In this document: piece by piece, positions 36,367 to 45,806 of the stretch
Position numbering within the stretch: position 1 is the stretch's first letter
Layout of the letters: every line of letters starts with the position of its first letter
Assembly (NCBI GenBank): GCA_003241055.1
Contig: QFOD01000002.1
Location: 1-64,000 of the forward strand
DNA length: 64,000 bases
DNA from: Roseateles depolymerans
GTDB taxonomy: Bacteria > Pseudomonadota > Gammaproteobacteria > Burkholderiales > Burkholderiaceae_C
Direction: 5' to 3'
Notes under the pieces: model-generated
Database searches by the model: none
The model's input: only the letters and a program-made list of their open reading frames with translations
What the model was told of the DNA's origin: nothing
Position numbers and translations under genes: made by a program

Positions 36367-36831
36367 TTATTCGATGATGAGCTTGCCGATCAGCGCCTCG
36401 GCGAACGGCGGCTCATGGCCGTCGGCCTTGTAGCTGGCTTGATAGGCCTGGTTGAGGCTCTTGGCGACGTCCTCCACGCTCATCGCGGAGGCGGCATCCA
36501 GCGTATTGGTGGACAGTGCCTTCACCGCCACCGTGCGCAGCAGCGGCAGGTGCTCCTTGGTGAGCTTTTCCTTGTCGGGCAGCGTCTTGAAGACGATGTC
36601 CACCGCCATGTAGTGCGACACGGCCTCACCGCTGCTGCCACGCAGCATCACCAGCACCTTGTCCAGCGTGACGTACTTGTACTCGGGCGCGGGCTTGATC
36701 TCCTCGACCTCGGCCTGCGCACCGTCTGCCTTCTTGGCATGGCTGTGCCACCACCACCAGCCGGCGCCACCGCCACCGGCCAGCAGCAGCACGATCACGC
36801 CGATCAGGATTCCCAACTTGGCCTTGCTCAT
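36367..36831 (-). CDS. fliL: Flagellar basal body-associated protein FliL
   Basis: 154 aa. One N-terminal transmembrane helix follows MSKAKLGI, then a periplasmic domain with YKYVTLDKVLVMLRGSSGEAVSHYMAVDIVFKT. FliL surrounds and stabilises the stators; the gene sits between fliK and fliA. Confidence 0.88.
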   Translation of the reverse strand: MSKAKLGILIGVIVLLLAGGGGAGWWWWHSHAKKADGAQAEVEEIKPAPEYKYVTLDKVLVMLRGSSGEAVSHYMAVDIVFKTLPDKEKLTKEHLPLLRTVAVKALSTNTLDAASAMSVEDVAKSLNQAYQASYKADGHEPPFAEALIGKLIIE

Positions 36832-36843
36832 CGGGCCTGCTCC

Positions 36844-38184
36844 TTAAGCCAGACCCTGGCTGGCCAGGGCGTCGTTGAAGGTGGCGGCCGCCTCGGCCTG
36901 CTCGTCCCAGGCCCGTCCGGGCTGACGCTGCGCATCACGCGACTGCCCGCCCTGCGACTGGCCCTGGGCCTGGGCGTCGCCACGCCCACGTGCTTCCGCG
37001 CCAGCGCTGGCGGCGCCCACCTGGACGGACACCTCACCGCTGTGACGCTGCACCAGGTCGTGACGCAGCGGCTCGCTGATCTGCCGCAGCTGCTGACGGA
37101 CCTCGTCATTCGTGGCCGACAGCTGCACCTGCAGCGCCCCGCCCTGCTGACGGATCTCGATCTCGATGCGGCCGAGCTGCGGCGGCTCCAGATGCAGGCG
37201 GGCCTGCTCGCTGCGCGCCGCGATCTGTACCTGCAGCCGGTCGCCCAGCGCCTGCAGCAGCGGCTGCTGCCAGGCCCGGCCTTCACCCGGCAGCGCCAGA
37301 CGGCCGTCGCCCGCCGCACCGGCCACGCCGGCATCGGCACCGGCCGGCGCCGCGAGGCCGGCAACCAGATCGGCGCTCCAGTGCGGCACGGCGGCAAGAC
37401 CTGTCACCTCACGGCTGACGGACGCCGCTGTCGGCAGCTCGGTCGTGGAGGCCTCGGCCCCGGTAGAGCGCGCAGCCGTCACGGCTGCAGATTCAGGATT
37501 CATGCCGCGCAGCAGGCTGACCAGGGCGCTGACGGCCCCATCACCCGCGGCACCGGCATCGGACTCCGACGTTTCCCCCGCCACGGCCGGGCTGGCGGCG
37601 CTGCGGGCCGCGTCAGCACGTGCCTCGGCGGCCAGCAGCCCCTGCGACTGTCGACTCAACAAGGCCATCAAGGCCGCAGCCGCGCCGTTCGCGGGTGCGG
37701 CTGCAGCGTCGACGGCCTGGCCGGCCACCAGGTCGACCGGCTTGCTGTCCACAGCCGCAGACCAGGTCGTGACCGGAGGCGCCAGATCCGCGCCGGCGTC
37801 AAACACGCCCGGAGCCGCCACCTGCGGCGCAGCCTGGGCGACGAGCGGCACGGCCGTTGCGGCCGTCTGCACGGCTTCGCTGATCACCGTCGGCATCTGC
37901 AGCCAGGGCATGGCCAGCAACGCGGCGTCCGCGACAGCGGCCGCCACGGGTGCGCCGTCATCGTCTTCCGCCGTGCGGTCGTCGACCTCCGTGGCGGGCG
38001 CATCTGCGCTGTCCTGATCGTTCAGGCACTTGGCGAAGGCGGCTGCCGCCTGGGGACGACTGCCCGCCTCCGTGGCAGCCGGCGCCTCGTGGTCGACGCG
38101 CGAAGCCCGCGACGGTGACTCGGCCGGCGCGGTCTGCGCAGGTTGCGCGGTGGGGATCATGGAAGTCAGCGACAGGCTCATCAC
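36844..38184 (-). CDS. fliK: Flagellar hook-length control protein FliK (LafE-like)
   Basis: 446 aa. A long Ala-rich, probably disordered N-terminal ruler precedes the C-terminal Flg_hook domain (LHLEPPQLGRIEIEIRQQGGALQVQLSATNDEVRQQLRQ), which switches FlhB specificity. The final ~70 residues are Gln/Arg-rich. Overlaps the FliT-like gene by 4 nt. Confidence 0.9.
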   Translation of the reverse strand: MMSLSLTSMIPTAQPAQTAPAESPSRASRVDHEAPAATEAGSRPQAAAAFAKCLNDQDSADAPATEVDDRTAEDDDGAPVAAAVADAALLAMPWLQMPTVISEAVQTAATAVPLVAQAAPQVAAPGVFDAGADLAPPVTTWSAAVDSKPVDLVAGQAVDAAAAPANGAAAALMALLSRQSQGLLAAEARADAARSAASPAVAGETSESDAGAAGDGAVSALVSLLRGMNPESAAVTAARSTGAEASTTELPTAASVSREVTGLAAVPHWSADLVAGLAAPAGADAGVAGAAGDGRLALPGEGRAWQQPLLQALGDRLQVQIAARSEQARLHLEPPQLGRIEIEIRQQGGALQVQLSATNDEVRQQLRQISEPLRHDLVQRHSGEVSVQVGAASAGAEARGRGDAQAQGQSQGGQSRDAQRQPGRAWDEQAEAAATFNDALASQGLA

Positions 38185-38507
38185 AGGGTCTCCGGGGTCC
38201 AGTCCTGGCTTTCGGCGTACGCGTGCCAGCCGGCACGACGCTGCTGCATCTGGTCGAGTGTGGTTTTCAGGGTGTCCAGCTCACGCGCGCAGTCGGCACG
38301 AACCTGGCCGTGCAAGGTGCGCAGCTGCTGCAGCGCGGCGCGCTCGCTGGCGTCCAGCCCACGCAGCTGCAGGCCATGCAGCAGGCGAGCCAGCGCAGCA
38401 TCGGCGGCCGCGAGTGCGGTCCAGTCGTGCGACTGGCTGGCCTGATGCAGTCGCTGCGCCAGGCCTTGCAGGCTTTGCAGCAAAGGGGTGGGCGAGCTCA
38501 CGGGCAT
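38181..38507 (-). CDS. fliT: FliT-like flagellar chaperone (LafD position)
   Basis: 108 aa, all-helical, no signal peptide or membrane segment. Size, helical pattern and position directly after fliS fit FliT/LafD, a chaperone for the filament cap FliD. Sequence conservation in this family is low, so the call rests mainly on context. Confidence 0.65.
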   Translation of the reverse strand: MPVSSPTPLLQSLQGLAQRLHQASQSHDWTALAAADAALARLLHGLQLRGLDASERAALQQLRTLHGQVRADCARELDTLKTTLDQMQQRRAGWHAYAESQDWTPETL

Positions 38508-38513
38508 CTCCGC

Positions 38514-38900
38514 TCAGGCCTGACGGGCGAGCACGCCCTGCCAGCCGCCGCGAATCTGGGTCAGCAGTCGCTGAACCTCGTCCACGATGCCCACGTTGAG
38601 CTCCACGCCGGCGCGGAAGAGCCGCTCGGCGCAGTATTCGTAGAGGCGGGCGAGGTTCTGCACGACCTCGCCGCCGTTCTCCATGTCCAGCGCACTGGAC
38701 AGGCCATTGATGATGCTGACGCACTTGTCCAGGCTGGCGGACTTGAGCTCGTAGCGACGGGCCTCGATGTGCCCGCGGGCGCGGGCCAGCTCGTCGAGCA
38801 GGCCGTCCATCAGCACCAGCACCAGCTGGAGCGGTGAGGCCTGGGCGGTCTGCGCGTGCAGATTCGTGGTTTGATAGCTCTGATAGGCGTCGTAGCTCAT
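38514..38900 (-). CDS. fliS: Flagellar export chaperone FliS (LafC-like)
   Basis: 128 aa beginning MSYDAYQSYQ, with SPLQLVLVLMDGLLDELARARGHIE, the classic FliS helix pattern, and a central INGLSSALDMENGGEVVQNLARLYEYC. It binds flagellin C-termini and prevents premature polymerisation. The start at 38900 is just behind the fliD stop; longer in-frame versions read through fliD sequence and are rejected. Confidence 0.93.
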   Translation of the reverse strand: MSYDAYQSYQTTNLHAQTAQASPLQLVLVLMDGLLDELARARGHIEARRYELKSASLDKCVSIINGLSSALDMENGGEVVQNLARLYEYCAERLFRAGVELNVGIVDEVQRLLTQIRGGWQGVLARQA

Positions 38901-38905
38901 CGCGT

Positions 38906-40261
38906 CTAACTGAGGGATGAAAAGATGCTGCTGGTCTGACTCATCTGGGTCTGCAGCTGCTGAAGCTGCGTGAACTGCAGCAGGTAACGGTTGTAAGCCG
39001 AGGTGTACTGAGCCTGGAGCTTGGTCTGACGATCCGCGATGCTCTTCTGTTGAGATTGCACGGAATCCTGACGTTGCTTGATCTGCCCGCTCGTCGAGTT
39101 GGTCCAACGGTCCAGCAACTGGCTGCTGGCCCCCAGCAGACCCGAGGGCGCACTCAAAGCCGCAGAACCGAGCACATCGTTCAAGGCCAGCGAATTGGCC
39201 GTTAGCGCTTTTGTCAATTTGCTGCTGTCGACACTGAGCTGGCCCGCACGGTCGATGCTCACGCCCAGCGTGCGCAGGTTGGAGCTGCCGTAGTCCTTGC
39301 GCAGCAGGTTGGCCAGGCTGTCCTTCAAGGCCCGCACGCCGGAGTCATTGGCGAACGCACCCGCCGTGGACCCGTTGGTGCTCACGGCCGTCAGGCTGTC
39401 CAGCGAGGTTTCCAGCTTGTTGTAGGCGTCGATGAAGTTCTGCAGCTTGGCCGTGGTGGCCGTGTCATCACGCGCCACGGTCAGCGTCAGCGGCGACGCT
39501 CCGGCCGTCTGTGCCTTGGTCAGCGTGATGCTGACGCCGGCAATCGCCGTGACCGTGTTGCTGGCCTGCTGCAGGCGCGTGCCCGTGCCCTGCGCGCCGA
39601 GCCAGACGATGGCGTCCTGCGCGGCGACCAGTTCCTTCTTCTTGGTCGGATCGGTCAGCACCGTGTTCAGTGCCGCCACCGTCGAGGTGACCGACGTGAT
39701 CTTGCCGCCATCGCCGCTGCTACCCGAGGTCAGCATCAGCTGGGTGGAGCCGCCCACCGTCACCACCATGGCCGTGACCTGACCGGCCGCGGAGGTGTTG
39801 ATCGCGCGGGCGATCTCGGCCTGCGACAGCGTGCCGTCGCCGTCGGTATCGGCGCTGGCCAGATCCACGCTCAGGTTGGTGCCGTTGCCGAAGGAGACCG
39901 ACATGGACCCCGGCCCCGCGGGCACGGCGGGCAGATCCTGGTAGGCGATCTGATGGGTCGTGGCCACCTGCTCCACATACAGCGGCGTGCTGATGGGCTG
40001 GGCGGAACTGGTCGTCGTGGCGGTGAAGTAGCCGCTTTCGCTGGCCGTGGCACTGTACTGCGTGACCGACTGCCCGGGCTTGGAGGCCAGCGCATTGAGG
40101 GCCGTCTTGAAGGCGTTGAGCGCCGACTGCAGCGAGGTCAGCCCGGTCGACTGCGCCTGCGCGGCCTTGGTCTGGGTGTCCAGCAGGGTCTGCGTGGGCT
40201 GCGTGTAGGCGGTGGCCAGCTGCTGAGCCAGGGTGGTTGGGTCCAGACTAGTCGATGACAT
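38906..40261 (-). CDS. fliD: Flagellar filament cap protein FliD (LafB-like, HAP2)
   Basis: 451 aa with a FliD N-terminal domain (AALNAFKTALNALASKPGQSVTQ), a central part with FIDAYNKLETSLDSLTAVSTNGS and ALKDSLANLLRKDYG, and a C-terminal coiled coil. First gene of the lafB-U-like block. The 65 bp upstream spacer to fliJ is the only sizeable gap in this series and may hold a promoter, but no clear sigma28 match was found. Confidence 0.93.
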   Translation of the reverse strand: MSSTSLDPTTLAQQLATAYTQPTQTLLDTQTKAAQAQSTGLTSLQSALNAFKTALNALASKPGQSVTQYSATASESGYFTATTTSSAQPISTPLYVEQVATTHQIAYQDLPAVPAGPGSMSVSFGNGTNLSVDLASADTDGDGTLSQAEIARAINTSAAGQVTAMVVTVGGSTQLMLTSGSSGDGGKITSVTSTVAALNTVLTDPTKKKELVAAQDAIVWLGAQGTGTRLQQASNTVTAIAGVSITLTKAQTAGASPLTLTVARDDTATTAKLQNFIDAYNKLETSLDSLTAVSTNGSTAGAFANDSGVRALKDSLANLLRKDYGSSNLRTLGVSIDRAGQLSVDSSKLTKALTANSLALNDVLGSAALSAPSGLLGASSQLLDRWTNSTSGQIKQRQDSVQSQQKSIADRQTKLQAQYTSAYNRYLLQFTQLQQLQTQMSQTSSIFSSLS

Positions 40262-40326
40262 GACAAGGATCTCCAGCGAAGTTGATGGATCTACCCCTGA
40301 TCAAGGCGACCAGACCCGGCGCGAAA

Positions 40327-40794
40327 TTAAGCATCCCGCCCCCAACCCGACGAACTGAACGCGCCCAGGCCGCCCAGCTGGCTCTGCGAGGCGATTTCGT
40401 CCTGCTGTTTCTGCTCTCGGCGCGCCTCGGCGGTGCGCACGCGGTCCCCGGTGCGCTGGAGCAGCAGCTGCAGCGATTCCTCGCGGCGGGCCGCGGCCAT
40501 CACGGCTTCGCGGGTCTGGGCCAGCTCGGCCTCGCGGCGTGCCAGCTCCTGACGCTGCTGGTCAGCCCAGGCCAGCATGGCCTGCTTGTAGGCGGCGTTG
40601 TTCTGGGCCAGGCCCGGTGTCTGCGTGCCGCTCAACGAGGCCTGGGCGCTCAGCGACTCCAGCTTCTCCACCGTCTTGCGCACCCGCTGGCACAGCTGCT
40701 GCTGGCTGGCCAGCTCGGCCTGCTGGCGCTCCACCGTCAGCTGCTGCAGCTCGACCAAGCGGGCCAGATTGCGTTGCATGGAGGCATCACTCAT
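40327..40794 (-). CDS. fliJ: Flagellar export chaperone-escort protein FliJ
   Basis: 155 aa, a continuous charged coiled coil (RQQELARREAELAQTREAVMAAARREESLQLLLQR), the expected FliJ stalk of the export ATPase. Overlaps fliI by 4 nt. Confidence 0.86.
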   Translation of the reverse strand: MSDASMQRNLARLVELQQLTVERQQAELASQQQLCQRVRKTVEKLESLSAQASLSGTQTPGLAQNNAAYKQAMLAWADQQRQELARREAELAQTREAVMAAARREESLQLLLQRTGDRVRTAEARREQKQQDEIASQSQLGGLGAFSSSGWGRDA

Positions 40795-42110
40795 GACAGC
40801 AGCTCCCTCAGCAGTTCCTGGGTACGGGCCAGTGGCGCGCCTTCATGCGTGCCCTGGTGCAGATAGGCCTCGATGCGCGGCCACAGCGCCACCGCGCGGT
40901 CCGTGGCAGGGTCCGCACCGGGCACATAGGCCCCCAGCGGCATCAGCTCACGCACCTGTTCATAGCGCGCCATCAGCTTCTTGAGCTCGCGCGCCGCGTT
41001 CTGCTGGCCGTGATCGGTCACCAGGCTCATGCAGCGGCTGATGGACTGGGCCACGTCGATGGCGGGGTAGTGGCCGCGCTCGGCCAGCGCACGCGACAGC
41101 ACGATGTGGCCGTCCAGGATCGCGCGCGCCGAGTCGACCACCGGATCCTGCTGGTCGTCGCCCTCGGCCAGCACGGTGTAGATCGCGCTCATGCTGCCCT
41201 CGCCCTCGCCGTTGCCGGCGCTCTCCACCAGCTCGGGCAGCAGGCTGAAGACGGACGGCGGATAGCCGCGGGTGGCCGGCGGCTCGCCCAGCGCCAGCGC
41301 CACCTCGCGGCGGGCCATCGCATAGCGGGTCAGCGAATCCACCAGCAGCAGCACATGCTGCCCCTGGTCACGGTAATGCGCGGCGATGCTGTGGCACAGC
41401 TCGGTCGCGCGCAGCCGCATCAACGGCGATTCGTCCGCCGGGGCCACCACCACCACCGAACGCGCCAGCCCCTCCGGGCCCAGCGACAGATCGATGAACT
41501 CGCGCACCTCGCGGCCGCGCTCGCCGATCAGGCCCACGACCACCACATCAGCCACCGTGTTGCGGGTGATCAGGCCCAGCAGCACGCTCTTGCCGACACC
41601 GGAGCCGGCCATCAGGCCCACGCGCTGGCCACGGCCCAGCGTCAGCAGGCCGTTGATCGCGCGCACGCCCACGTCCAGCGGCTCGTGCACGGGCTGCTTG
41701 CGCAGCGGGTTGACCTTGGGCGGCGTCATCTGCAGCGGCTGGTCCCCGCCCAGCCGTCCGCGCCCGTCTATGGGCTCGCCGAGCCCGTTGACGATGCGGC
41801 CCATCCAGCTCGGGCCTATCGTCAGGCTGGAGCGCTCGGGCGCCGCCAGCACGCGCGCGCCGGCGGCCAGGCCGTCGGGCTTCTTGAACGGCATCAGGTA
41901 GGCCACCTGGTCGCGGAAACCCACCACCTGGGCCATCAGCCACTCGTTCAGCGGCGCATCCGGCTGTGTTTCGATCAGGCAGCGCTGGCCCGTGCGCAGC
42001 GTGCTGCCGCTCACCTCCAGCAGCAGGCCCGACACGCCGACGAGACGTCCGGTCGGCGTCGCCACCGGCACCTCGCCGAGCTCCACACGGCGAAGCGCCT
42101 GGCTGATCAT
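40791..42110 (-). CDS. fliI: Flagellum-specific export ATPase FliI
   Basis: 439 aa F1-beta-like ATPase with Walker A GSGVGKS at about residue 168, GLIGERGREVREFI and the Walker B stretch VLLLVDSLTRYAMA. It energises substrate loading at the FlhA/FlhB gate with FliH and FliJ, encoded beside it. Confidence 0.96.
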   Translation of the reverse strand: MISQALRRVELGEVPVATPTGRLVGVSGLLLEVSGSTLRTGQRCLIETQPDAPLNEWLMAQVVGFRDQVAYLMPFKKPDGLAAGARVLAAPERSSLTIGPSWMGRIVNGLGEPIDGRGRLGGDQPLQMTPPKVNPLRKQPVHEPLDVGVRAINGLLTLGRGQRVGLMAGSGVGKSVLLGLITRNTVADVVVVGLIGERGREVREFIDLSLGPEGLARSVVVVAPADESPLMRLRATELCHSIAAHYRDQGQHVLLLVDSLTRYAMARREVALALGEPPATRGYPPSVFSLLPELVESAGNGEGEGSMSAIYTVLAEGDDQQDPVVDSARAILDGHIVLSRALAERGHYPAIDVAQSISRCMSLVTDHGQQNAARELKKLMARYEQVRELMPLGAYVPGADPATDRAVALWPRIEAYLHQGTHEGAPLARTQELLRELLS

Positions 42111-42985
42111 GCCGACTCCTTGGCCTCGCCGGCCGGCGAGTCGCTGTCAGCCGCCGCCTTCTTGGCACGGCTGCGCTTGGGCTTGGCGGGGGGCTCTACG
42201 GCCTCCGGCAGATCCGCCGCGGCGGGCATCGCCTCGGGCGCGGCCTGGGCCACGACGGCCGGCATCGGCTCGACCGGTGCCTGCTGCACGACGGGTTGGT
42301 CCTGGCCCGTCGGCTCATCGCCATTGAGCTGGCCGCGCACCTGCTCGATGCAGGCCGCCAGCCGCTGACCGCATCCGGCATCCGCCTCGCGGCCACCGGC
42401 GATCACGCGGCACTCGCCCACGGCGAGGCTGGAATCCGCCTCGAAATGCCACTTGCCCGAACCGGCACGCGCCGTCGTATGGGTCAGGTCTTGCAGGCGG
42501 CGCAGGTCTTCCGGGTTCAGGAACACCTGCACGCCGTCCCGCGACGGCGGCATCGCCGCCAGCGTCTCGTCGACCAGCGCCAGCAGCTGGGCCGGACGCA
42601 GGGTCAGCTCGGCACGGATCACCTGGCGGGCGACGCGCTCCACGAGCTCCACCACCTCGCGGCGCACCGCGGCCTGGTAGTCGTGCTGCAACTGCTCCAG
42701 CTGCTCGACCAGTGCCTCCACCGCAGCCAGCGGGCGCACCAGCTGGCCACGCGCCTGCTCGCGGCCGGCGGCCAGGCCTTCCGCATGGCCCTCCGCGCGC
42801 GCGGCCTGGCGGGCCTCGTCCTGACCGGACTGCAGACCGCTCGCATAGCCCTCGTCATAGCCCTTGGCCAGCCCTTCCTGGAAACCCTGGGCCAGGCTGG
42901 CCTGCAGCTCCGCACCCGTCTGCCCCAGTGGCGCGGCATGCAGCTGCGCGAGCGGCGGGAAGCGATGGGGGCGGAACGACCTCAT
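42107..42985 (-). CDS. fliH: Flagellar assembly protein FliH (with long Ala/Lys-rich C-terminal tail)
   Basis: 292 aa. It has a Gly-spaced helical segment typical of FliH (QGFQEGLAKGYDEGYASGLQSGQ, with GxxxG-type spacing) and a C-terminal FliH/SctL domain around RQVIRAELTLRPAQLLALVDETL. The last ~80 residues are a Pro/Ala/Glu/Lys-rich tail containing KPKRSRAKKA, longer than in typical FliH (about 235 aa). The start MRSFRPHRF overlaps the fliG stop (ATGA). Confidence 0.88.
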   Translation of the reverse strand: MRSFRPHRFPPLAQLHAAPLGQTGAELQASLAQGFQEGLAKGYDEGYASGLQSGQDEARQAARAEGHAEGLAAGREQARGQLVRPLAAVEALVEQLEQLQHDYQAAVRREVVELVERVARQVIRAELTLRPAQLLALVDETLAAMPPSRDGVQVFLNPEDLRRLQDLTHTTARAGSGKWHFEADSSLAVGECRVIAGGREADAGCGQRLAACIEQVRGQLNGDEPTGQDQPVVQQAPVEPMPAVVAQAAPEAMPAAADLPEAVEPPAKPKRSRAKKAAADSDSPAGEAKESA

Positions 42986-44019
42986 TCGACGACCGCCTCG
43001 GCGAACAGCTGGACCTGGATCTCGCCGGCATCCACCAGCGCCTTGACCTGCTGCATGATCTCGGCGCGCGCCTGTTCGACCCGGCTCATCGGCATCGGCC
43101 CGTTGCGGCGGATCAGATCCTCGAAGCTCTGCGCCTGGCGACGCGGCATCGCAGCCAGGATGGCATCGCGCACCGCGGGCTCGGCGCCCTTGAGCGCGAT
43201 CGCCCACAGCTCCATCGGCACCTCTTCGAGCAGGCGCGTGAGCACGGCCTCGCTCTGGCGCGACAGCATGAAGAACTCGTACATGCTGACCTCGATCTCG
43301 CTGACCACCTCGGGGTCATGCGCGCGCAGCAGCTCCACCATCTCCTGGCGCTGGCCCGGCAGGCGGTTCAGGATCTCGGCCACCTGCTTGACGCCCTCGA
43401 CGGTGGCGCCCTGCTGGCCCAGCCCGCCCAGGCAGCGCTCCACCAGCTCTTCCAGCTCGGCGAGCAGGTCCGAGTCCACCTCGGACAGCTTGGCCATCTG
43501 CAGCAGCACCAGGTCGCGGCCGCCGTTCGGGCCTTCGGGCAGGGCCGCGATCACCTCGCTGGCCAGCGCGCTGGGCAGGAAGGCCAGGAACACCGCCTGC
43601 ATGCGCTGGTGCTCCTGCCCGATCTGCTCGGCCAGCCACTTGGGCGAGGCCCATTGCAGGCGCTGCATCTTGGGACGGATGGCATCGCCGTAGATGCTGT
43701 TGAGCACGCTGGACGCGATCTGGCCACCCAGGGCCAGGTCCAGCGAACGCTTCAGGTAGCTGCGCGACGCGCCATGCACGCCGCTCTGCTCGCGGTAGTC
43801 GTCGAAGAATTCCTGCAGCGAGGTCTTGACCCAGTCCACCTTGATGCCCGAGAGCCGGGACATGACCTGGGTGACGTCGAGCAGCTCCTCACGCGACAGG
43901 CAGCGCAGCACGGCCGCGGCCGGCTCCTCGCCCATGCTCAGCAGCACGATGGCGGCCCGTTCGAGCGGGCTCAGCGAGGCCGCGTTGCCGGGGGGGATGA
44001 AATCACTCGCTTCGGCCAT
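42982..44019 (-). CDS. fliG: Flagellar motor switch protein FliG
   Basis: 345 aa with the FliF-binding N-terminal domain (LSPLERAAIVLLSMGEEPAAAVLRCLS), a middle domain and a C-terminal torque domain containing EVPMELWAIALKGAEPAVRDAILAAMPRRQAQSFEDLI. Overlaps fliF by 17 nt. Confidence 0.94.
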   Translation of the reverse strand: MAEASDFIPPGNAASLSPLERAAIVLLSMGEEPAAAVLRCLSREELLDVTQVMSRLSGIKVDWVKTSLQEFFDDYREQSGVHGASRSYLKRSLDLALGGQIASSVLNSIYGDAIRPKMQRLQWASPKWLAEQIGQEHQRMQAVFLAFLPSALASEVIAALPEGPNGGRDLVLLQMAKLSEVDSDLLAELEELVERCLGGLGQQGATVEGVKQVAEILNRLPGQRQEMVELLRAHDPEVVSEIEVSMYEFFMLSRQSEAVLTRLLEEVPMELWAIALKGAEPAVRDAILAAMPRRQAQSFEDLIRRNGPMPMSRVEQARAEIMQQVKALVDAGEIQVQLFAEAVVE

Positions 44020-45787
44020 TTTTCTTCTGCACCCATTGCTTGACGACTTCAGCCACCCGCTCCGGCTCCTTGGCCGCGAGCACCTTCAGGTGGTCCACCA
44101 GCACGTCGACAGGCGAGCCCGGCGGCGGCAATTCGTAGTTCTCGAGCAGCGGCGTCACGCCATGCCCCGCAGTCGTCGCGGCTGCGGGCGGTGCCGCCAG
44201 CGCCGGCGTGCCGTCCGGGCCCACCGGCGTCACCACCGGCGAACCCGCCTGGCCGGCCAGCGGCTCCAGCGGCGTGATGCCCGGGCCGTCATCGGCGCGG
44301 CGGCGCGGCGTGAGCGCGGCCCCGGCCGCGGCCGAGCCGCCGGCCAGCGCCTGCTGGCCCATGCGCAGCAGCGGACGCGCGATCAGGAAGTAGCCCAGTG
44401 CAGCGGCGAGCGCATAGCCGGCCCAGCCGCCGAACTGCAGCCAGTTGTCGCGCTGCTCGTACCAGGGCTCGGCCACCGGCCCGGCCGGGAAGGCCAGCGC
44501 CGAGACGTTCAGCGTGTCACCCCGCTTCGCATCCAGGCCCAGCCCGCCGCTGAGCAGCTTCTCGATCTTGGCGATGTCCTCCGGCGCCCAGGTCTTGGCG
44601 CCGCCGGGGGCCGCGGCCGTGTTCAACAGCACGGCCACGCTCAGGCGCTCCAGGCGACCGCGGCTCTTCTTCACCTGGGTGATGCTGCGGTCGTAGGCGT
44701 ACTGGCGGGTGGCGGCGTTCTTGCGCGCCGTGTTGCCGTTGTCGTCAGCGCTCGCGCCACTGGCCGCCGACGCGGCAGCCGCGGCCAGCGCGGCCGGCGG
44801 GCGGTTGCTCAGCGAACCCGGCACGCCGAGCGCGATGCGCTCGCGGTCCATCTCCTCGCGCATGGCCTCGTTGGTCAGCTTGGGCGTGTCACCGTACTGC
44901 TCGCGGGTTTCCTGCACGCGGTCGTTGTTGACCTCGGCCGTCACGCTGAGGCGGTAGTTGCCCTCGCCCAGCACGGGCGACAGCAGCTCGCCCACGTTGC
45001 GGCGCACCTCATCCTGGACCTGACGCTGCGCGTCATTGCCCTGCGCACCGCCCTCGAAGCCCTCGCTCAGGTCCACATGCGCGGACAGCAGATGGCCCTG
45101 CTGGTCCACCAGGCTCACGCGGGCCGGATCGAGGTTGGCGACCGAGCCTGAGATCAGGTTGATGGCCGCGGCGATCTGTTCGTTGGTGAGCTTGCGGCCC
45201 GGCTTGAGCGTCAGCACCACCGAGGCCGAGCTCTTCTGGCCGTCGTTCAGCACGAAGGAACTGCTCTTGGCGATCGACAGGTGCACGCGCGCCTGATCCA
45301 CCGCGTCCAGCGCCATCATGCTCTGCGCCAGCTCGCCCTCCAGGCCGCGGCGGAAGCGGATGTCCTGCACGAACTGGCTGACCCCCAGCGGGTCGTTCTT
45401 GTCCATCAGCTCCAGGCCCGACGGCAGCTTGGCCACCACGCCCTTGGCCGCCAGCAGCATGCGCACACGGCCCAGTTCGCTCTCGGGCACCAGCACCTGG
45501 CCGCTGTCCGGATGCAGCCGGTAGGCCACGTGCTCGGCGTCCAGCACGGCCAGCACGTCGGCGGCCGGCACGCGCTCGCGCGCACCGAACACCGGCTTGT
45601 AGCCGCTCTGGTCGCGCCAGACCAGCGCCAGCACCAGCACCGTGACCACGGCGGCCAGCACCAGCAGCGGCGCCAGGCTGCGCAGCCCGGCCGACGTGGG
45701 CCGCAAGCGCGGCAGGCCCGACAGCACGGCACCAAGCCGTTGCCGCCAGACCGGCGCGTCGGAGGGAAGAGTCTGCAATTCGTTCAT
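44003..45787 (-). CDS. fliF: Flagellar MS-ring protein FliF
   Basis: 594 aa with two flanking membrane helices and YscJ/FliF ring-building motifs (AKGVVAKLPSGLELMDKNDPLGVSQFVQDIRFRRGLEGELAQSMMALDAVDQARVHLSI). The C-terminal cytoplasmic tail ends VVKQWVQKKNGRSE and binds FliG. Confidence 0.95.
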   Translation of the reverse strand: MNELQTLPSDAPVWRQRLGAVLSGLPRLRPTSAGLRSLAPLLVLAAVVTVLVLALVWRDQSGYKPVFGARERVPAADVLAVLDAEHVAYRLHPDSGQVLVPESELGRVRMLLAAKGVVAKLPSGLELMDKNDPLGVSQFVQDIRFRRGLEGELAQSMMALDAVDQARVHLSIAKSSSFVLNDGQKSSASVVLTLKPGRKLTNEQIAAAINLISGSVANLDPARVSLVDQQGHLLSAHVDLSEGFEGGAQGNDAQRQVQDEVRRNVGELLSPVLGEGNYRLSVTAEVNNDRVQETREQYGDTPKLTNEAMREEMDRERIALGVPGSLSNRPPAALAAAAASAASGASADDNGNTARKNAATRQYAYDRSITQVKKSRGRLERLSVAVLLNTAAAPGGAKTWAPEDIAKIEKLLSGGLGLDAKRGDTLNVSALAFPAGPVAEPWYEQRDNWLQFGGWAGYALAAALGYFLIARPLLRMGQQALAGGSAAAGAALTPRRRADDGPGITPLEPLAGQAGSPVVTPVGPDGTPALAAPPAAATTAGHGVTPLLENYELPPPGSPVDVLVDHLKVLAAKEPERVAEVVKQWVQKKNGRSE

Positions 45788-45806
45788 GACCTGCGTCCCG
45801 CCCGGT

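Noticed and set aside
40262..40326. Sigma28 promoter before fliD
   Set aside because: Only fragments of TAAA and GCC-GAT are present at wrong spacing; not strong enough to annotate.
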